DNA of 62,559 nt from Candidatus Eremiobacterota bacterium (GTDB lineage Bacteria; Vulcanimicrobiota; Vulcanimicrobiia; Vulcanimicrobiales; Vulcanimicrobiaceae): the NCBI GenBank assembly GCA_019235885.1, contig JAFAKB010000023.1, positions 1 through 62,559 on the forward strand, given 5' to 3'. A program made the translations under genes and the position numbers. A model generated the notes under the pieces. That model saw nothing but the letters and a program-made list of their open reading frames with translations, was not told the DNA's origin and searched no databases. Below are positions 27,936-37,728 of this stretch, one piece after another (the stretch's first letter is position 1; each line of letters starts with the position of its first letter).

Positions 27936-29138
27936 TCACGTCGTCACCGGCGCGGCGCGCTGTTCACCGTTGCCGAAGCGCTCCGACCAGCGAATCCGTC
28001 CGGTGAGCTGCATCATGACGAAGAGCGTGACGATCGCGCCGATCGTGATCGAGAGCCCGCTGAAACCTTCGTCGAAGAGCGCGAGCGAGAACAGGATCAA
28101 GTAGAAGAACTGCGCGGCGGCGGCTTCGACGGCGGCGAAGCGCAGCCCGACCACCAGCCGCAGGTACGAGATCGTCAGCGCCATCGAGACCGCCGCGCAC
28201 AGCACGAACGCCCACTCGACCCGGATGCGGTCGACGGTGTACGCGAAGAGCAAGTGGAACGCGAAGAACGCCGCGGCCAGAAAGAGATAGTTGATCGGGT
28301 GCAGCTCGATCCGGCGCAGCGTGGTGATCACCAGCATCACGAAGACGTAGAAGCCCAGCGAGAGCGGCGCCCAGAACGTGATCCGCTGCGCGAGCGGACC
28401 CGGCTGCAGCGGCAAAGGGAACGTCATCCCGATCCCCGCGCCGGTGACGAGCTCGCGATCCGCCCAGGTCAGATCCCAGCCGCGGGCGGTTCGGCGCTCC
28501 GCGCTCGGCGCGAGCGTGTGCGGCGGGAAGTCGATCGCCTCGAAGTTCGTGTGCATCGTGACGAGGAGATCGCGCACGGTCGTGACGTTCTGGCCGAAGG
28601 TGTACGTCCAGGTTCCGAGCCCGCGCGTGCGGTACGCGACGGCGACCGTCCGCGTTCGGGCCGAGCCGGGCGGCAGCTGGGCGAGCAGCCATCCGCCGGT
28701 GCTCTCGGCGGCGACCCGTTTGCCGTCGAGGCTCACGGTCACGTCGTCGTACGTCGCGCCGTCGGCCGGAAGCGGAAACGAGACTCGTATCGCGCGCCCG
28801 GGCTGGTTCGGGACGCCGTACGCGCCCGTGAACGCGACGGCGTAGGTGTTGTACCAAAGCAGTCCCTTGCGCCGCAGGTCGAGCGCCAGGTCGACGTCGA
28901 TCCGCGAGGACGACGGGGCGACGTCGTACTGCGGACGGTGCGTCTTCGGGTCCGCGACGGCCGTGAAGATCGGCTGGCGCTGCTCGAGCGCCGCCCCCCA
29001 CAGCCCCGCGAGCGCGGCGCGCTGGACGGTGTCGGACTGCTGGGTCCGAAGCGTGATCGTCCCGCCCAGGATGAGCCAGCCCACGGTCGCCGCGGCGTTG
29101 ACGAGCGAGATCCCGACGAGATACCTGGCGCTGAGCAT
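27936..29138 (-). CDS. CreD-like inner membrane protein
   Basis: The 400-residue protein has one N-terminal helix, a ~220-residue periplasmic beta-rich domain and five to six C-terminal helices. The block LHPINYLFLAAAFFAFHLLF resembles the conserved HPVQYLLVGLALVLF segment of CreD. CreD is an inner-membrane protein tied to envelope stress and beta-lactam response in Proteobacteria; the mechanism is poorly known. It is shorter than E. coli CreD (~450). Converges with the dehydrogenase gene, whose stop is adjacent. Confidence 0.7.
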   Translation of the reverse strand: MLSARYLVGISLVNAAATVGWLILGGTITLRTQQSDTVQRAALAGLWGAALEQRQPIFTAVADPKTHRPQYDVAPSSSRIDVDLALDLRRKGLLWYNTYAVAFTGAYGVPNQPGRAIRVSFPLPADGATYDDVTVSLDGKRVAAESTGGWLLAQLPPGSARTRTVAVAYRTRGLGTWTYTFGQNVTTVRDLLVTMHTNFEAIDFPPHTLAPSAERRTARGWDLTWADRELVTGAGIGMTFPLPLQPGPLAQRITFWAPLSLGFYVFVMLVITTLRRIELHPINYLFLAAAFFAFHLLFAYTVDRIRVEWAFVLCAAVSMALTISYLRLVVGLRFAAVEAAAAQFFYLILFSLALFDEGFSGLSITIGAIVTLFVMMQLTGRIRWSERFGNGEQRAAPVTT

Positions 29139-29205
29139 TTCTTTGCCTCACAAAGCTAGGTGCTTTGCGAAACTTTGTACCACAAAGATAACCCGGCGCG
29201 CAACG

Positions 29206-30069
29206 CTACCGCTGCTGCGGGTCGAGGGCGTCGCGGAGGCCGTCGCCGAGCAGGTTGAAGCCGAGGACCAGCACGGTGATCGAGACGCCGGGGAAGATCA
29301 GCGCCCAAGGCGCGCCCAGCCAGTAGTCGCGGGCGTCGTTCAGCATCGCGCCCCACTCGGGCACCGGCGGGCGCGCGCCCAGCCCGAGGTACGAGAGCCC
29401 CGCGGCTTCCAGCTCGGCGGTCGCGATCCCGAGCGTCGCCTGGACCAGCAGCGGGGCCAGGATGTTCGGCAAGACGTGCCGCCGCAGAATCGCCGGGACG
29501 CCGGCCCCGATCGCGCGCGCCGCCTCGACGTAGTCGTGCTCCTTCACCGCGAGGACCGAGGAGCGCGCCAGCCGCGCGTACTGAGGGACGTAGACGATCC
29601 CGATCGCCAGCATCAGGTTGTTGATGCTCGGCCCCAGGATCGTCGTGATCCCGATCGCCAGGATGATCGAGGGGAACGCCAGCATCACGTCCATCGCCCC
29701 CATCAGCACGGCCTCGACCCGCTTTCCGGCGTAGCCGGCGATCAGCCCGATCAGCGTCCCGGCGGTGATCGCCAGGCCGACCGCGACGAACCCGATCCGG
29801 ATCGAGATGCGCGCCCCGTAGAGGATGCGCGCGAAGAGGTCGCGCCCGAGCTTGTCGGTCCCGAACCAGTGCGCCGGCGAGGGCGGCTGCGCGCCCTGGG
29901 CGACGTTCTGGGCGAGCGGATCGGTGCCCGCGATCAGCGGCGCGAACACCGCGACCAGGACGATGAGGCCGACGACGGCGGCGCCGGCGAGCGCCCCCGG
30001 CGCCCGGCGGAACCGGCGCCACACGTCGAGGGCGAAGGTGCGGACGGGCAGCTCCCCGGCGGCGGTCAC
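29206..30069 (-). CDS. DppC/OppC-type peptide ABC transporter permease
   Basis: From GTG 30069 the frame gives 287 residues with six transmembrane segments. It carries the DppC opening FGTDKLGRDLFARILYGARISI, and the EAA-type loop EAARAIGAGVPAILRRHVLPN with the consensus A-x-x-x-G-A and P near the end. The partner permease (DppB), ATPases and binding protein are not adjacent, so the gene is an orphan here. The family imports peptides, nickel or glycans. The larger frame upstream extends into the promoter region of receptor 2 and is not used. Confidence 0.9.
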   Translation of the reverse strand: MTAAGELPVRTFALDVWRRFRRAPGALAGAAVVGLIVLVAVFAPLIAGTDPLAQNVAQGAQPPSPAHWFGTDKLGRDLFARILYGARISIRIGFVAVGLAITAGTLIGLIAGYAGKRVEAVLMGAMDVMLAFPSIILAIGITTILGPSINNLMLAIGIVYVPQYARLARSSVLAVKEHDYVEAARAIGAGVPAILRRHVLPNILAPLLVQATLGIATAELEAAGLSYLGLGARPPVPEWGAMLNDARDYWLGAPWALIFPGVSITVLVLGFNLLGDGLRDALDPQQR

Positions 30070-30180
30070 CGGCCCGGTCTTACGAACGGTCCCGTTCAAT
30101 GCCTTTGCGGCCAAAAGACCCGGGTCGGCAAGTATTAGGAGGAGATTGGAACGGCCGGAAAGCAGGGATTCCCGGCAGCC

Positions 30181-30210
30181 TTTAAGGTTGCGTTCACATT
30201 CCTCTACAAT
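30181..30210 (+). promoter_or_regulatory. Motif TTTAAGGTT and candidate promoter of TonB receptor 2
   Basis: TTTAAGGTT lies at 30181-30189, the same core as the tandem repeats before receptor 1. TACAAT at 30205-30210 could be a -10 with TTTAAG as -35 (spacer 18). If so, transcription would begin close to the GTG at 30221, overlapping the AAGGAA site; the promoter call is therefore weak, the motif conservation stronger. Confidence 0.4.
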
Positions 30211-30220
30211 AAGGAAGCGC

Positions 30221-33200
30221 GTGCTACAACGAATCGCACACGCCCTCAAGCAATCCCGGCGCGGCATCATCGGAATGGCGCTGGCGGTTGCTTTTGCGGC
30301 GTCCATCGCGGCTCCGGCGCTCGCCGACACGACGACGGGCAACATCTCGGGGACGGTCACGACCTCCACCGGTCAGCCGGTCCCGAACGTCAACGTCGTC
30401 GCGGCAGCTCCCTCAGCCCGCTACACTGCAAAAACCGACGCCAAGGGCTTTTACAGCATCGTCGGCGTCATCCCCGACACGTATAGCATCACCTTCTCGG
30501 GGTCGGGGTACCAAGGCGCCACGATCAACGGCGTCACGGTCAATCCGACGATTACATCGACGGTCAACCAAACGCTGACGACCCAGCTGAAGACGATCGG
30601 CTCCACGACGAGCCGCGCCTCGGGCGTGAGCGCCTTCCAGCCGCAACAGGCGGAAGACACGTATAGCGTCAACGCCAACCAGATCAACACGATCCTGGGC
30701 AAGTCGCATGCGACGAGCGAGACGCAGCTCATCATCTCGCTGCCGGGCGCCTCGCTCGACCGCAGCGGCTATCCCGTCCTGCGGGGCGGCCGCGAGAACG
30801 ACGAGGGCTTCCAGTTCGAAGGGATCGACTACACCGACGCGTTCACCCACCAGTTCGTCAATACGCTCTCGCTGAACGGCGTCTCGAATTTCCAGCTCAG
30901 CCCGGGCGCGGGCGACGCCTCGGTCGGGAACGTCGGGACCGGGCAGATCAACGCCTCGGTGAAGCGCGGCGCGCATCCGTCGTTCGGCAACGCCGAGCTG
31001 GACGTGCGCGGACCGACATACTACCACCAGGCGAGCACCGAGTTCGGCTGGGCAACGCCGACCGGTAACCTGTCGAGCTACACGTCCTTCGTCGGCAGCG
31101 ACAACAACAACCAGTGCGGCCGGACGGGCCAGGACTGCAACCTCGTCGGCCAGCAGCTCTTCAACGACTACGTGAAAGGCCGCGATTTCATCGAGAACGC
31201 GGTCTACAAGTTCGGTGCGAACAAGAACCAGTCGCTGCAGGCGTTCTACCAGAACCAGATCTTCAACTTCTACAACAACGTCATGTTCGCGAACCAGCAC
31301 ACCCTCCCGTACGAGATGGGCTCACCGGATTGGCTGTTCTTCTCGGCGAACACGCTCGGGATCACGCCCGCCGAATGGGCCGGGATCACGCCGTTCGAAT
31401 ACGGACAGCATTCGCTGAACCAGCCGCTGGGCCGGCCGGCCGCGACAAGCAACCAGCCGAACGAGACGATCAAGCTGCAGTACAGCAACACCTTGAACCA
31501 GTCGACGTTCATGACGATCAAGGCCTACAAGGTCAACTCCTCGACCATTTTCGACTATCCCTACCTCGCACTGTGCAGCGGCGTCGGGCTGAATTGCGAC
31601 TCGTACGCCATTCAAGGCGGGCAGCGCACCGGATTCGCCGCCGACTTCACCAAGCAGGTCGGCCAGAAGCACCTCCTCGGCTTCGGCGGCAAGTACGAGT
31701 TGGTCCACCCGATCGACACGTTCCAAAGCGGGTCGCTCGGCGCGTTGGCGGCCGTGTTTACGCCCGAAAACACGTACGACTTCCTGCCGGCCAGCTCGCC
31801 GTCGTGCACCGGTGTCCTCAGCGCGGCATTCGGCTTCAACCCATGCGGGTATCTGCCGACCGCCGTCGGCGCGCCGGGCACGCCGATCCGCATCCCGGAC
31901 TACAACCAGTCGCCGAGCGCGAACCGGCACGACACCGGATTCTATCTGCAAGATCAGTTCCAAGCGACGGACCGGCTGAAGATTACCGCCGGCGCCCGCG
32001 TCGACAATGCGAGCTTCGACTATCCGTCGAACCCGCTGGTCGCCGGCTTCAACGATCCGGGCGGGGTGGGGTACTCGTCGGGACTATTCTTGCCGATTAA
32101 GACCGGCGTCTACACCAGCGGTCCGCTGGCGACCGCGTGCGGCGGCGGGCCGTGCCCCGATCCGGCGAAGGACGTCTACGGTGACACGCACCGGACCTCG
32201 AGCACGCTCCAGCCGCGGTTCTCGTTCGCTTACCAGTTCAACCCCCGGAACAGCGTCACGTTCAGCTACGGCCGGTCGGTGGTGCTGCCGCCGATCGCGT
32301 TCGTCGACGACCGCATCCCGCGCGCGCAGTACGCCGGGTTCGCCGGGATTCCGGCCAACCTCGCCGTTTGCGGCCCGACCGGGGATCGCACGTGCCGCGA
32401 CTACGCCGACCAGCTGTACTGGCTGAACCAGAACACGCTGGGTGGCGTGCCGATCGCGCCGGCCAAGCCCAGCACGCTCAACAACTACGACGCCTCGCTG
32501 CAGCACGACTTCGGCAACGGCCTCTCGGCGAAACTCACGCCGTTCTACCGCCGCGGCTACGACGTGCTGGCGCAGTTCGCGTTCCCGTTGGTCGTCAACG
32601 GCCAGCCGGTGTTCGATCAGAACGGCAACGCGATCAACGGTCCCACGACTACGTCGAACCTCGGTACCTCGTACACGACGGGCGTGGAGTTCTACATGAC
32701 CAAGACCGCGACGTACGGACTCTCCGGAACGCTCTCGCTGACCTACATCAACGAGTTCACGAACGTGATTCCGCTCTCCGGCAACGAGGACTTCTTCCCG
32801 GCGATCCCGCCGGCGTCGTTGTTCCAGGGGAACATCTACCGTGTCGGCTTCATCTCGCCGTTCAACGGCGTGGCGGCGCTGCAGTACAAGTGGCGCAGCG
32901 GCTGGCGCGTGAACCCGATCATCGGCTTCAACATCGGCTACCCGATCGGAACTGGGCTCATCACGGCGTACGGGCTCAACGGAAAGTACTACAACTTGCC
33001 GGCGACCAACGTGACGAACGGTTCGACGTCTGCCAACCAGTACGTCGATCCGGCGAACCCTGGCACGGTCTTCCATCCGAACATCGCCGCCTCGCGCGGG
33101 ACGCCGGAGAAGAACAGCGCCGGCGGCGTGCTCAGCGCGCCGCGCATCAACATCGCGAACCTTGATGTCGAGTACAACAAGCCGGGGTCGCGGAGCACGG

Positions 33201-33442
33201 TGGGTCTGCTGGTCTCGAACCTGTTCAACCAGATCTACAGCGAGCCGAGCTTCAACGGCCGGTATCAGCCGGTGGCAACCGGGATCTCCGGTCCGAAGTC
33301 GGGGACGACGTCGGGCCAGGTTCTCTTCCCGGGGCAAGGATACCGTAACTACGCGAGCTACCGGTTCAACAACCAGCCGTACATCCTCTCGCCGAGCGGC
33401 ACTCCGACGGAGTTCCGCCTCTACTACCAGCTCTCGCTATAA
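30221..33442 (+). CDS. TonB-dependent receptor with N-terminal carboxypeptidase-regulatory-like domain (receptor 2)
   Basis: GTG 30221 with AAGGAA five bases upstream gives 1073 residues: signal peptide (IIGMALAVAFAASIAAPALA), CarboxypepD_reg-like domain (about 30-110: ISGTVTTSTGQPVPNVNVVA), plug with SYPVLRGG-like block, and a barrel ending EFRLYYQLSL with terminal Leu rather than the usual Phe/Trp. It resembles receptor 1 in its N-terminal layout and likely arose by duplication. A lipoprotein gene begins nine bases downstream, forming a transcriptional unit. Substrate unknown. Confidence 0.92.
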   Translation: MLQRIAHALKQSRRGIIGMALAVAFAASIAAPALADTTTGNISGTVTTSTGQPVPNVNVVAAAPSARYTAKTDAKGFYSIVGVIPDTYSITFSGSGYQGATINGVTVNPTITSTVNQTLTTQLKTIGSTTSRASGVSAFQPQQAEDTYSVNANQINTILGKSHATSETQLIISLPGASLDRSGYPVLRGGRENDEGFQFEGIDYTDAFTHQFVNTLSLNGVSNFQLSPGAGDASVGNVGTGQINASVKRGAHPSFGNAELDVRGPTYYHQASTEFGWATPTGNLSSYTSFVGSDNNNQCGRTGQDCNLVGQQLFNDYVKGRDFIENAVYKFGANKNQSLQAFYQNQIFNFYNNVMFANQHTLPYEMGSPDWLFFSANTLGITPAEWAGITPFEYGQHSLNQPLGRPAATSNQPNETIKLQYSNTLNQSTFMTIKAYKVNSSTIFDYPYLALCSGVGLNCDSYAIQGGQRTGFAADFTKQVGQKHLLGFGGKYELVHPIDTFQSGSLGALAAVFTPENTYDFLPASSPSCTGVLSAAFGFNPCGYLPTAVGAPGTPIRIPDYNQSPSANRHDTGFYLQDQFQATDRLKITAGARVDNASFDYPSNPLVAGFNDPGGVGYSSGLFLPIKTGVYTSGPLATACGGGPCPDPAKDVYGDTHRTSSTLQPRFSFAYQFNPRNSVTFSYGRSVVLPPIAFVDDRIPRAQYAGFAGIPANLAVCGPTGDRTCRDYADQLYWLNQNTLGGVPIAPAKPSTLNNYDASLQHDFGNGLSAKLTPFYRRGYDVLAQFAFPLVVNGQPVFDQNGNAINGPTTTSNLGTSYTTGVEFYMTKTATYGLSGTLSLTYINEFTNVIPLSGNEDFFPAIPPASLFQGNIYRVGFISPFNGVAALQYKWRSGWRVNPIIGFNIGYPIGTGLITAYGLNGKYYNLPATNVTNGSTSANQYVDPANPGTVFHPNIAASRGTPEKNSAGGVLSAPRINIANLDVEYNKPGSRSTVGLLVSNLFNQIYSEPSFNGRYQPVATGISGPKSGTTSGQVLFPGQGYRNYASYRFNNQPYILSPSGTPTEFRLYYQLSL

Positions 33443-33450
33443 GGACCGCT

Positions 33451-34554
33451 GTGCACAAACGAATCCTCGCTCTTGCAGCGCTGGGAGGGCTCATCGCCCT
33501 CCCGGCCTGCACGTCCGGAAATGCGGCGGTCGAGCCGCCGAAGACGATCGCGAACACGACAGCCGATCAGCTGCAGTTCCAGGTCGGCACGGCGAACCTG
33601 CAAGGCGTCGCTGGACTCAACACCGTCGTGACGTTCCGCCAGCCCAACGGGCTCTCGGCACTGCTCGACAACACCCCCACCATCACGCTGCCGTTCACGA
33701 ACACGGCGCCGGCGTCGGTGGCGGCCAACGACTCCGGGACGAACCGGATCAGCGGCACGCCGCAGACCAACAACGGTCAGCCCTCGACCGATCCGCGCAC
33801 GTTCTCGCAGAGCGTGGGCGCGTTCGCGTACGGGTTCCTGGCCTCGAACTCGACCACGACCGGGGCGAACAACTCGACGTTCTATCCGTCCACGAACTCG
33901 ATGCCGTACTACACCGCGGCGGCGCGGCGCGCGTTCTACGTGGGCCCGGGTAACCCGTTCGTGCCGAACTTCAAGGACGGCTCGCTCGGGACGAGCTTCT
34001 TCGGCTACCCGTCAGGCTTCACCACCTTCGTGCTCGCGCCGGGGGCCGGGACCTACACGCTCGCGGTCGGCTTGCCGAACGCGAGCACGCCGATCCCGAC
34101 CTTCACCGCGACCACGACGCTGGCGAACACGACGCTGCTCCCGAACATGCCCGCGCCGGTGGTCGTCTCGGACGGCGCCGGCGGGATGACGGTGACCGAA
34201 ACGATCCCGCCGGGGATTCTGGAGACGCTGATCTTCATCGTCGACCGGAATGTGCCTCAATACTACACGCTCGTGATGCGCGGGACTGGGCCGCAGACCG
34301 CGACCTTGCCCGACAACCTCGGCCCGATCACGGGCGGGGTGGCCGGACCTTCGATCGCCCCGGGCGACCTGTACCGCGTCTACGCGTTCGGGTTCGACTA
34401 CCCGGCGATCGAGGCGGTGCCGGTGGGTGCGAACCCGCCGCAGGCGCCGGTGATCAACAACGCGGGCACGCCGTGCACGTTCTCCGGAACGAGCTCGACC
34501 TGCCCCGGGCAAGCCGACCTCACCCAGTCCCCGCCGGCGACCGGCACGGAGTAG
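33451..34554 (+). CDS. Putative surface/periplasmic lipoprotein, TonB-receptor partner
   Basis: From GTG 33451 the frame encodes 367 residues with a lipoprotein signal: MHKRILALAALGGLIALPACTSG, lipobox LPAC at about residue 20. The rest is Thr/Asn/Pro-rich and beta-rich (TVVTFRQPNGLSALLDN, TYTLAVGLPNAS) with no recognised domain. It follows receptor 2 by nine bases and precedes an intrinsic terminator, so the pair is a two-gene unit. A ligand-capturing lipoprotein partner (SusD-like in position, not in sequence) is an inference. Confidence 0.8.
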   Translation: MHKRILALAALGGLIALPACTSGNAAVEPPKTIANTTADQLQFQVGTANLQGVAGLNTVVTFRQPNGLSALLDNTPTITLPFTNTAPASVAANDSGTNRISGTPQTNNGQPSTDPRTFSQSVGAFAYGFLASNSTTTGANNSTFYPSTNSMPYYTAAARRAFYVGPGNPFVPNFKDGSLGTSFFGYPSGFTTFVLAPGAGTYTLAVGLPNASTPIPTFTATTTLANTTLLPNMPAPVVVSDGAGGMTVTETIPPGILETLIFIVDRNVPQYYTLVMRGTGPQTATLPDNLGPITGGVAGPSIAPGDLYRVYAFGFDYPAIEAVPVGANPPQAPVINNAGTPCTFSGTSSTCPGQADLTQSPPATGTE

Positions 34555-34577
34555 GGAGCTCGGTTCGCCGATGCCAC

Positions 34578-34613
34578 GAGAGGCGTCGCCGTACGGCGGC
34601 GCCTCTCTCTTTT
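34578..34613 (+). terminator. Intrinsic terminator after the lipoprotein gene
   Basis: GAGAGGCG (34578-34585) pairs with CGCCTCTC (34600-34607), with CGCCG/CGGCG extending the stem inside and a following CTTTT tract to 34613. It ends the receptor 2 - lipoprotein unit. Confidence 0.8.
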
Positions 34614-34711
34614 CCGGCCCCTCCGCCTTTGTCGTTGTGCCGCCGCCGTGCCGGGCGTAGGCTAACCGGTGGAAGAAGGGGCGCCGAGCGCGTCCGTCCC
34701 AGAGGTTCACC

Positions 34712-35845
34712 GTGCCGACCGTCTCCGACCCCAACTTGCTCCGAATCGAGGCGAAGATCAGCGAGGGAATCTCGCTCGACCGCGACGACGGCGTGGCGCT
34801 GTTCCGCACGCGCGACCTGCACACGCTGGGGCGGCTGGCGAAGGCGGCCAAAGAGCGCAAGAGCGGCAACAACGTCTACTACGTTTTGAACCGCTACATC
34901 AACTCGACGAAGGTCTGCTACGCGAACTGCACCTTTTGCTCGTTCGCGCGCGCCGAAAAGGACCCCGACAAGGTCCGCATGTCGGCCGACGAGGTCGTCG
35001 CCAAGGCGCTGGAGACGGGGACCAACTTCAACCAGATTCATATCGTCGGCGGGCACGACCCGCGCCAGCTCACGCTCGACTACTGGCTCCCGCTGATGCG
35101 GCGCTTCAAGGCGCTGCTGCCGCACGTGCAGCTCTCGCTCTTCACCGCGGCCGAGATCGACTACCTCGCGCGGCGCCACCGCCTCTCGTACGACGAGATC
35201 TGCGCGCAGCTTGCCGCGGCCGGGCTGGACAACGTCAACGGCGGCGGTGCCGAGGTCTTCAGCGAGCGCTTTCGCAAGGAAGTCTGCCCGAACAAGGTCG
35301 ACGCCGCGCACTGGCTGGAAATCCACGAGACGCTGCACCGGCATGGCGTTGCCTCGAACGCGACGATGCTGTACGGGACGATCGAGACGCTCGAGGAGCG
35401 CGTCGAGCACTTGATCCTGCTGCGCGAGTCGCAGCGGCGTTCGCCGGGCTACAACGCGTTCATCCCGCTGGCGTTTCATCCCGACGGGAACGCGCTCTCG
35501 CACCACGGCTGGACCTCGGGGCTCGACGACATTCGCATGTTCGCGGTCTCGCGGCTGATGCTCGACAACTTCGACCACGTCAAAGCGTACTGGATGATCC
35601 AGGGGCTGAAGATCTGTCAGCTCGCGCTTCAGTTCGGCGCCGACGACATGGACGGAACGCACGGCTCGACCGACGAGGAGCTGATCTACCACAGCGCCGG
35701 AACGCGCTCGGGCCAGTACGTCGACGACCGCGAGTTCCGCCGCTTGATCGAAGAAGCCGGGTACGTCCCGGTGCGGCGCAACTCCACCTACGAGACGTTT
35801 CCGCACGAGTGGAAACCGGAAGAAACGTTGGTCGAGGTTGTCTAG
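34712..35845 (+). CDS. mqnE: Aminofutalosine synthase MqnE (radical SAM)
   Basis: The 377-residue protein has the radical-SAM cluster motif CYANCTFCSF near residue 70, followed by GGHDPRQLTLDYWL, ATMLYGTIETLEERV and MDGTHGSTDEELIYH, typical of MqnE. MqnE joins 3-[(1-carboxyvinyl)oxy]benzoate with S-adenosylmethionine to form aminofutalosine, the second step of the futalosine route to menaquinone. It starts at GTG 34712 with an AGAGG site. The downstream mqnA overlaps its end by 8 bases and mqnC follows: an mqnE-mqnA-mqnC operon. mqnB and mqnD are not in the window. Confidence 0.95.
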   Translation: MPTVSDPNLLRIEAKISEGISLDRDDGVALFRTRDLHTLGRLAKAAKERKSGNNVYYVLNRYINSTKVCYANCTFCSFARAEKDPDKVRMSADEVVAKALETGTNFNQIHIVGGHDPRQLTLDYWLPLMRRFKALLPHVQLSLFTAAEIDYLARRHRLSYDEICAQLAAAGLDNVNGGGAEVFSERFRKEVCPNKVDAAHWLEIHETLHRHGVASNATMLYGTIETLEERVEHLILLRESQRRSPGYNAFIPLAFHPDGNALSHHGWTSGLDDIRMFAVSRLMLDNFDHVKAYWMIQGLKICQLALQFGADDMDGTHGSTDEELIYHSAGTRSGQYVDDREFRRLIEEAGYVPVRRNSTYETFPHEWKPEETLVEVV

Positions 35846-36659
35846 GCTGAGGTACGGGCGGATCTCGTACGTCAACGTCGCGCCCGTCGAGGCGGCGTTC
35901 GACGCGGGCGCCGTCACGCGCGACGTCGAGGTGGTCGACGCGGTTCCGTCGCGGCTCAACGCGGCGATGTCGGCGGGGGAGATCGACGCCGGCGCGATCA
36001 GCGCGGTCCACTACCTGGCGAACCGCGACCGGTTCGCGCCGCTTGCCGACTTGTGCATCGCCGCCGACGGCCCGGTGCGCACGGTGCTGTTCGTCTCGCC
36101 GACGCCGCCGGCGCTCCTCGGCGAGGCGCGGGTCGCGGTGACCTCGCATTCGGCGTCCGGCCGCGCGCTGCTCGCCGCGCTGCTGGACGGTTTCCCCGAC
36201 GTGCGCCCGCGTTACGACGTCGTCGACGACGCGCTGGCGGCGGCGCGCGCTGGAACGCCGGCGCTGGTGATCGGCGACGAAGCGCTGGTCGCGCGGGCCG
36301 AGCTGCCGCCGGCGCGGATTCACGACTTGGGCGAAGCGTGGCGCGCGTGGACCGGCTTGCCGTTCGTCTTCGCGGTGTGGGCGGTGCGGCGCGAGGCGCT
36401 CGCGCAGCGCGCGGACGAGGTCGCCGCGCTGACCGACGCGCTCGTCGCCGCCCGCGCCTGGGGCGAAGCGAACCGCGCGAAGGTGATCGAGGCGGCGGTC
36501 GCGCGCAAGCCGTACCACCGCGCGCTCTACGAAGACTACTTCACGCGGCTGACCTATCGGCTCGACGAGCGCGCGGCCCAGGGGCTCGAGCGCTTCGCGA
36601 CGCTCCGCACGGCGCAAGCCGTTCGACACGCTCAGGACGACGGGCATGTCGCTCACTGA
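35838..36659 (+). CDS. mqnA: Chorismate dehydratase MqnA
   Basis: TTG 35838 gives 273 residues starting LRYGRISYVNVAPVEAAF, the MqnA/MqnD-type periplasmic-binding-protein fold opening, with SAVHYLANRDRFAPL and VTSHSASGRALLAALL. MqnA removes water from chorismate, the first step of the futalosine pathway. The gene overlaps mqnE and mqnC at both ends. A TTG start overlapping the mqnE stop fits translational coupling. The last ~15 codons contain a dispersed repeat (see 36619-36645). Confidence 0.92.
   Translation: MSRLRYGRISYVNVAPVEAAFDAGAVTRDVEVVDAVPSRLNAAMSAGEIDAGAISAVHYLANRDRFAPLADLCIAADGPVRTVLFVSPTPPALLGEARVAVTSHSASGRALLAALLDGFPDVRPRYDVVDDALAAARAGTPALVIGDEALVARAELPPARIHDLGEAWRAWTGLPFVFAVWAVRREALAQRADEVAALTDALVAARAWGEANRAKVIEAAVARKPYHRALYEDYFTRLTYRLDERAAQGLERFATLRTAQAVRHAQDDGHVAH
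36619..36645 (+). repeat. Dispersed REP-like sequence within mqnA 3' end
   Basis: CCGTTCGACACGCTCAGGAC followed by GACGGGC closely resembles the reverse complement of the repeat at 51493-51515. Such TTCGACAAGCTCAGGAC sequences are common dispersed extragenic palindrome-like elements in many high-GC genomes. Here it encodes the last residues of MqnA and immediately precedes the mqnC start. Confidence 0.5.
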
Positions 36660-37728
36660 GGTGTTGGACCGCGCCGCCGGCGGCGGGCGGATCAGCTTCG
36701 ACGAAGGCGTCCGCCTTTATCGCGAAGCGCCGCTGCACGAGCTCGGCGCCGCCGCGCACGCGCGCCGCACCGCGCTCTACCCGGGCGACGACGTCACCTA
36801 CGTGATCGACACGACGATCAACTACACCAACGTCTGCAACGTGCATTGCACGTTCTGCGCGTTCTTCCGCCCCGAGCACCACCGCGAAGGCTACACGATG
36901 TCGCACGACACGGTGCTGGAGCGCGTGCGCTATGCCGCCGACCAGGGCGCGACGCAGATCATGATTCAGGGCGGGGTCAATCCCGAGCTGCGGATCGAGT
37001 GGTTCGAGCAGCTCTTCCGGCGCGTCGCGGCGGAGTTTCCGCGCGTCGACATCCACTCGCTCTCGGTCTCCGAGATCTCGGGCCTGGCGAAAATCGAGAA
37101 CCTGCCGGTGCGCGAAGTGCTCGTGCGGCTGAAGGCGGCGGGGATGAAGTCGCTGCCCGGCGCGGGCGCGGAGATTCTCGTCGAGCGCGTGCGCAAGCGG
37201 ATCAGCGCGCGCAAGATCGTTCCCGACGGCTGGATCGGGGTGATGCGCGAGGCGCAGCGGCTCGGGATGCCGACGACGGCGACGATGATGTTCGGCTCGA
37301 TCGAGACCGACGAAGAGCGCGTTGCGCACCTGCAGGTGATTCGCGACCTGCAGGACGAGACGCACGGCTTCACCGCGTTCATCCCGTGGTACTACGTGCC
37401 GTACAAGACGCCGCTGCGCGGCCGCGAGGCGAGCGGGCTGGAATATCTCCGCGTGCTCGCGACGTCGCGGCTGTTCCTCGACAACGTCCCGCACCTGCAG
37501 GCGTCGTGGCTCACGCCGGGGCTGAAGCTCGGCCAGCTCGCGCTGTTCTACGGCTGCGACGACATGGGCGGCACGATCATCGAGGAGCAGGTCGTCCACG
37601 ACGCCGGCTCGACCAACGAAGCCACGCGCGCGCAGCTCGAACAGATCATTCGCGGCGCCGGCTACAACCCGGTCGTCCGCGACACGTACTGGAACCTGCG
37701 CGACGACGTCGCGCTCGCGACGGCCTGA
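36646..37728 (+). CDS. mqnC: Cyclic dehypoxanthinyl futalosine synthase MqnC (radical SAM)
   Basis: The 360-residue enzyme has the radical-SAM motif CNVHCTFCAFF near residue 67 and family blocks TQIMIQGGVNPEL, GMKSLPGAGAEIL and ATMMFGSIETDEER. MqnC cyclises dehypoxanthine futalosine, the fourth step of the futalosine menaquinone pathway. Its ATG at 36646 lies inside the last codons of mqnA. No further menaquinone gene follows on this strand. Confidence 0.95.
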   Translation: MSLTEVLDRAAGGGRISFDEGVRLYREAPLHELGAAAHARRTALYPGDDVTYVIDTTINYTNVCNVHCTFCAFFRPEHHREGYTMSHDTVLERVRYAADQGATQIMIQGGVNPELRIEWFEQLFRRVAAEFPRVDIHSLSVSEISGLAKIENLPVREVLVRLKAAGMKSLPGAGAEILVERVRKRISARKIVPDGWIGVMREAQRLGMPTTATMMFGSIETDEERVAHLQVIRDLQDETHGFTAFIPWYYVPYKTPLRGREASGLEYLRVLATSRLFLDNVPHLQASWLTPGLKLGQLALFYGCDDMGGTIIEEQVVHDAGSTNEATRAQLEQIIRGAGYNPVVRDTYWNLRDDVALATA

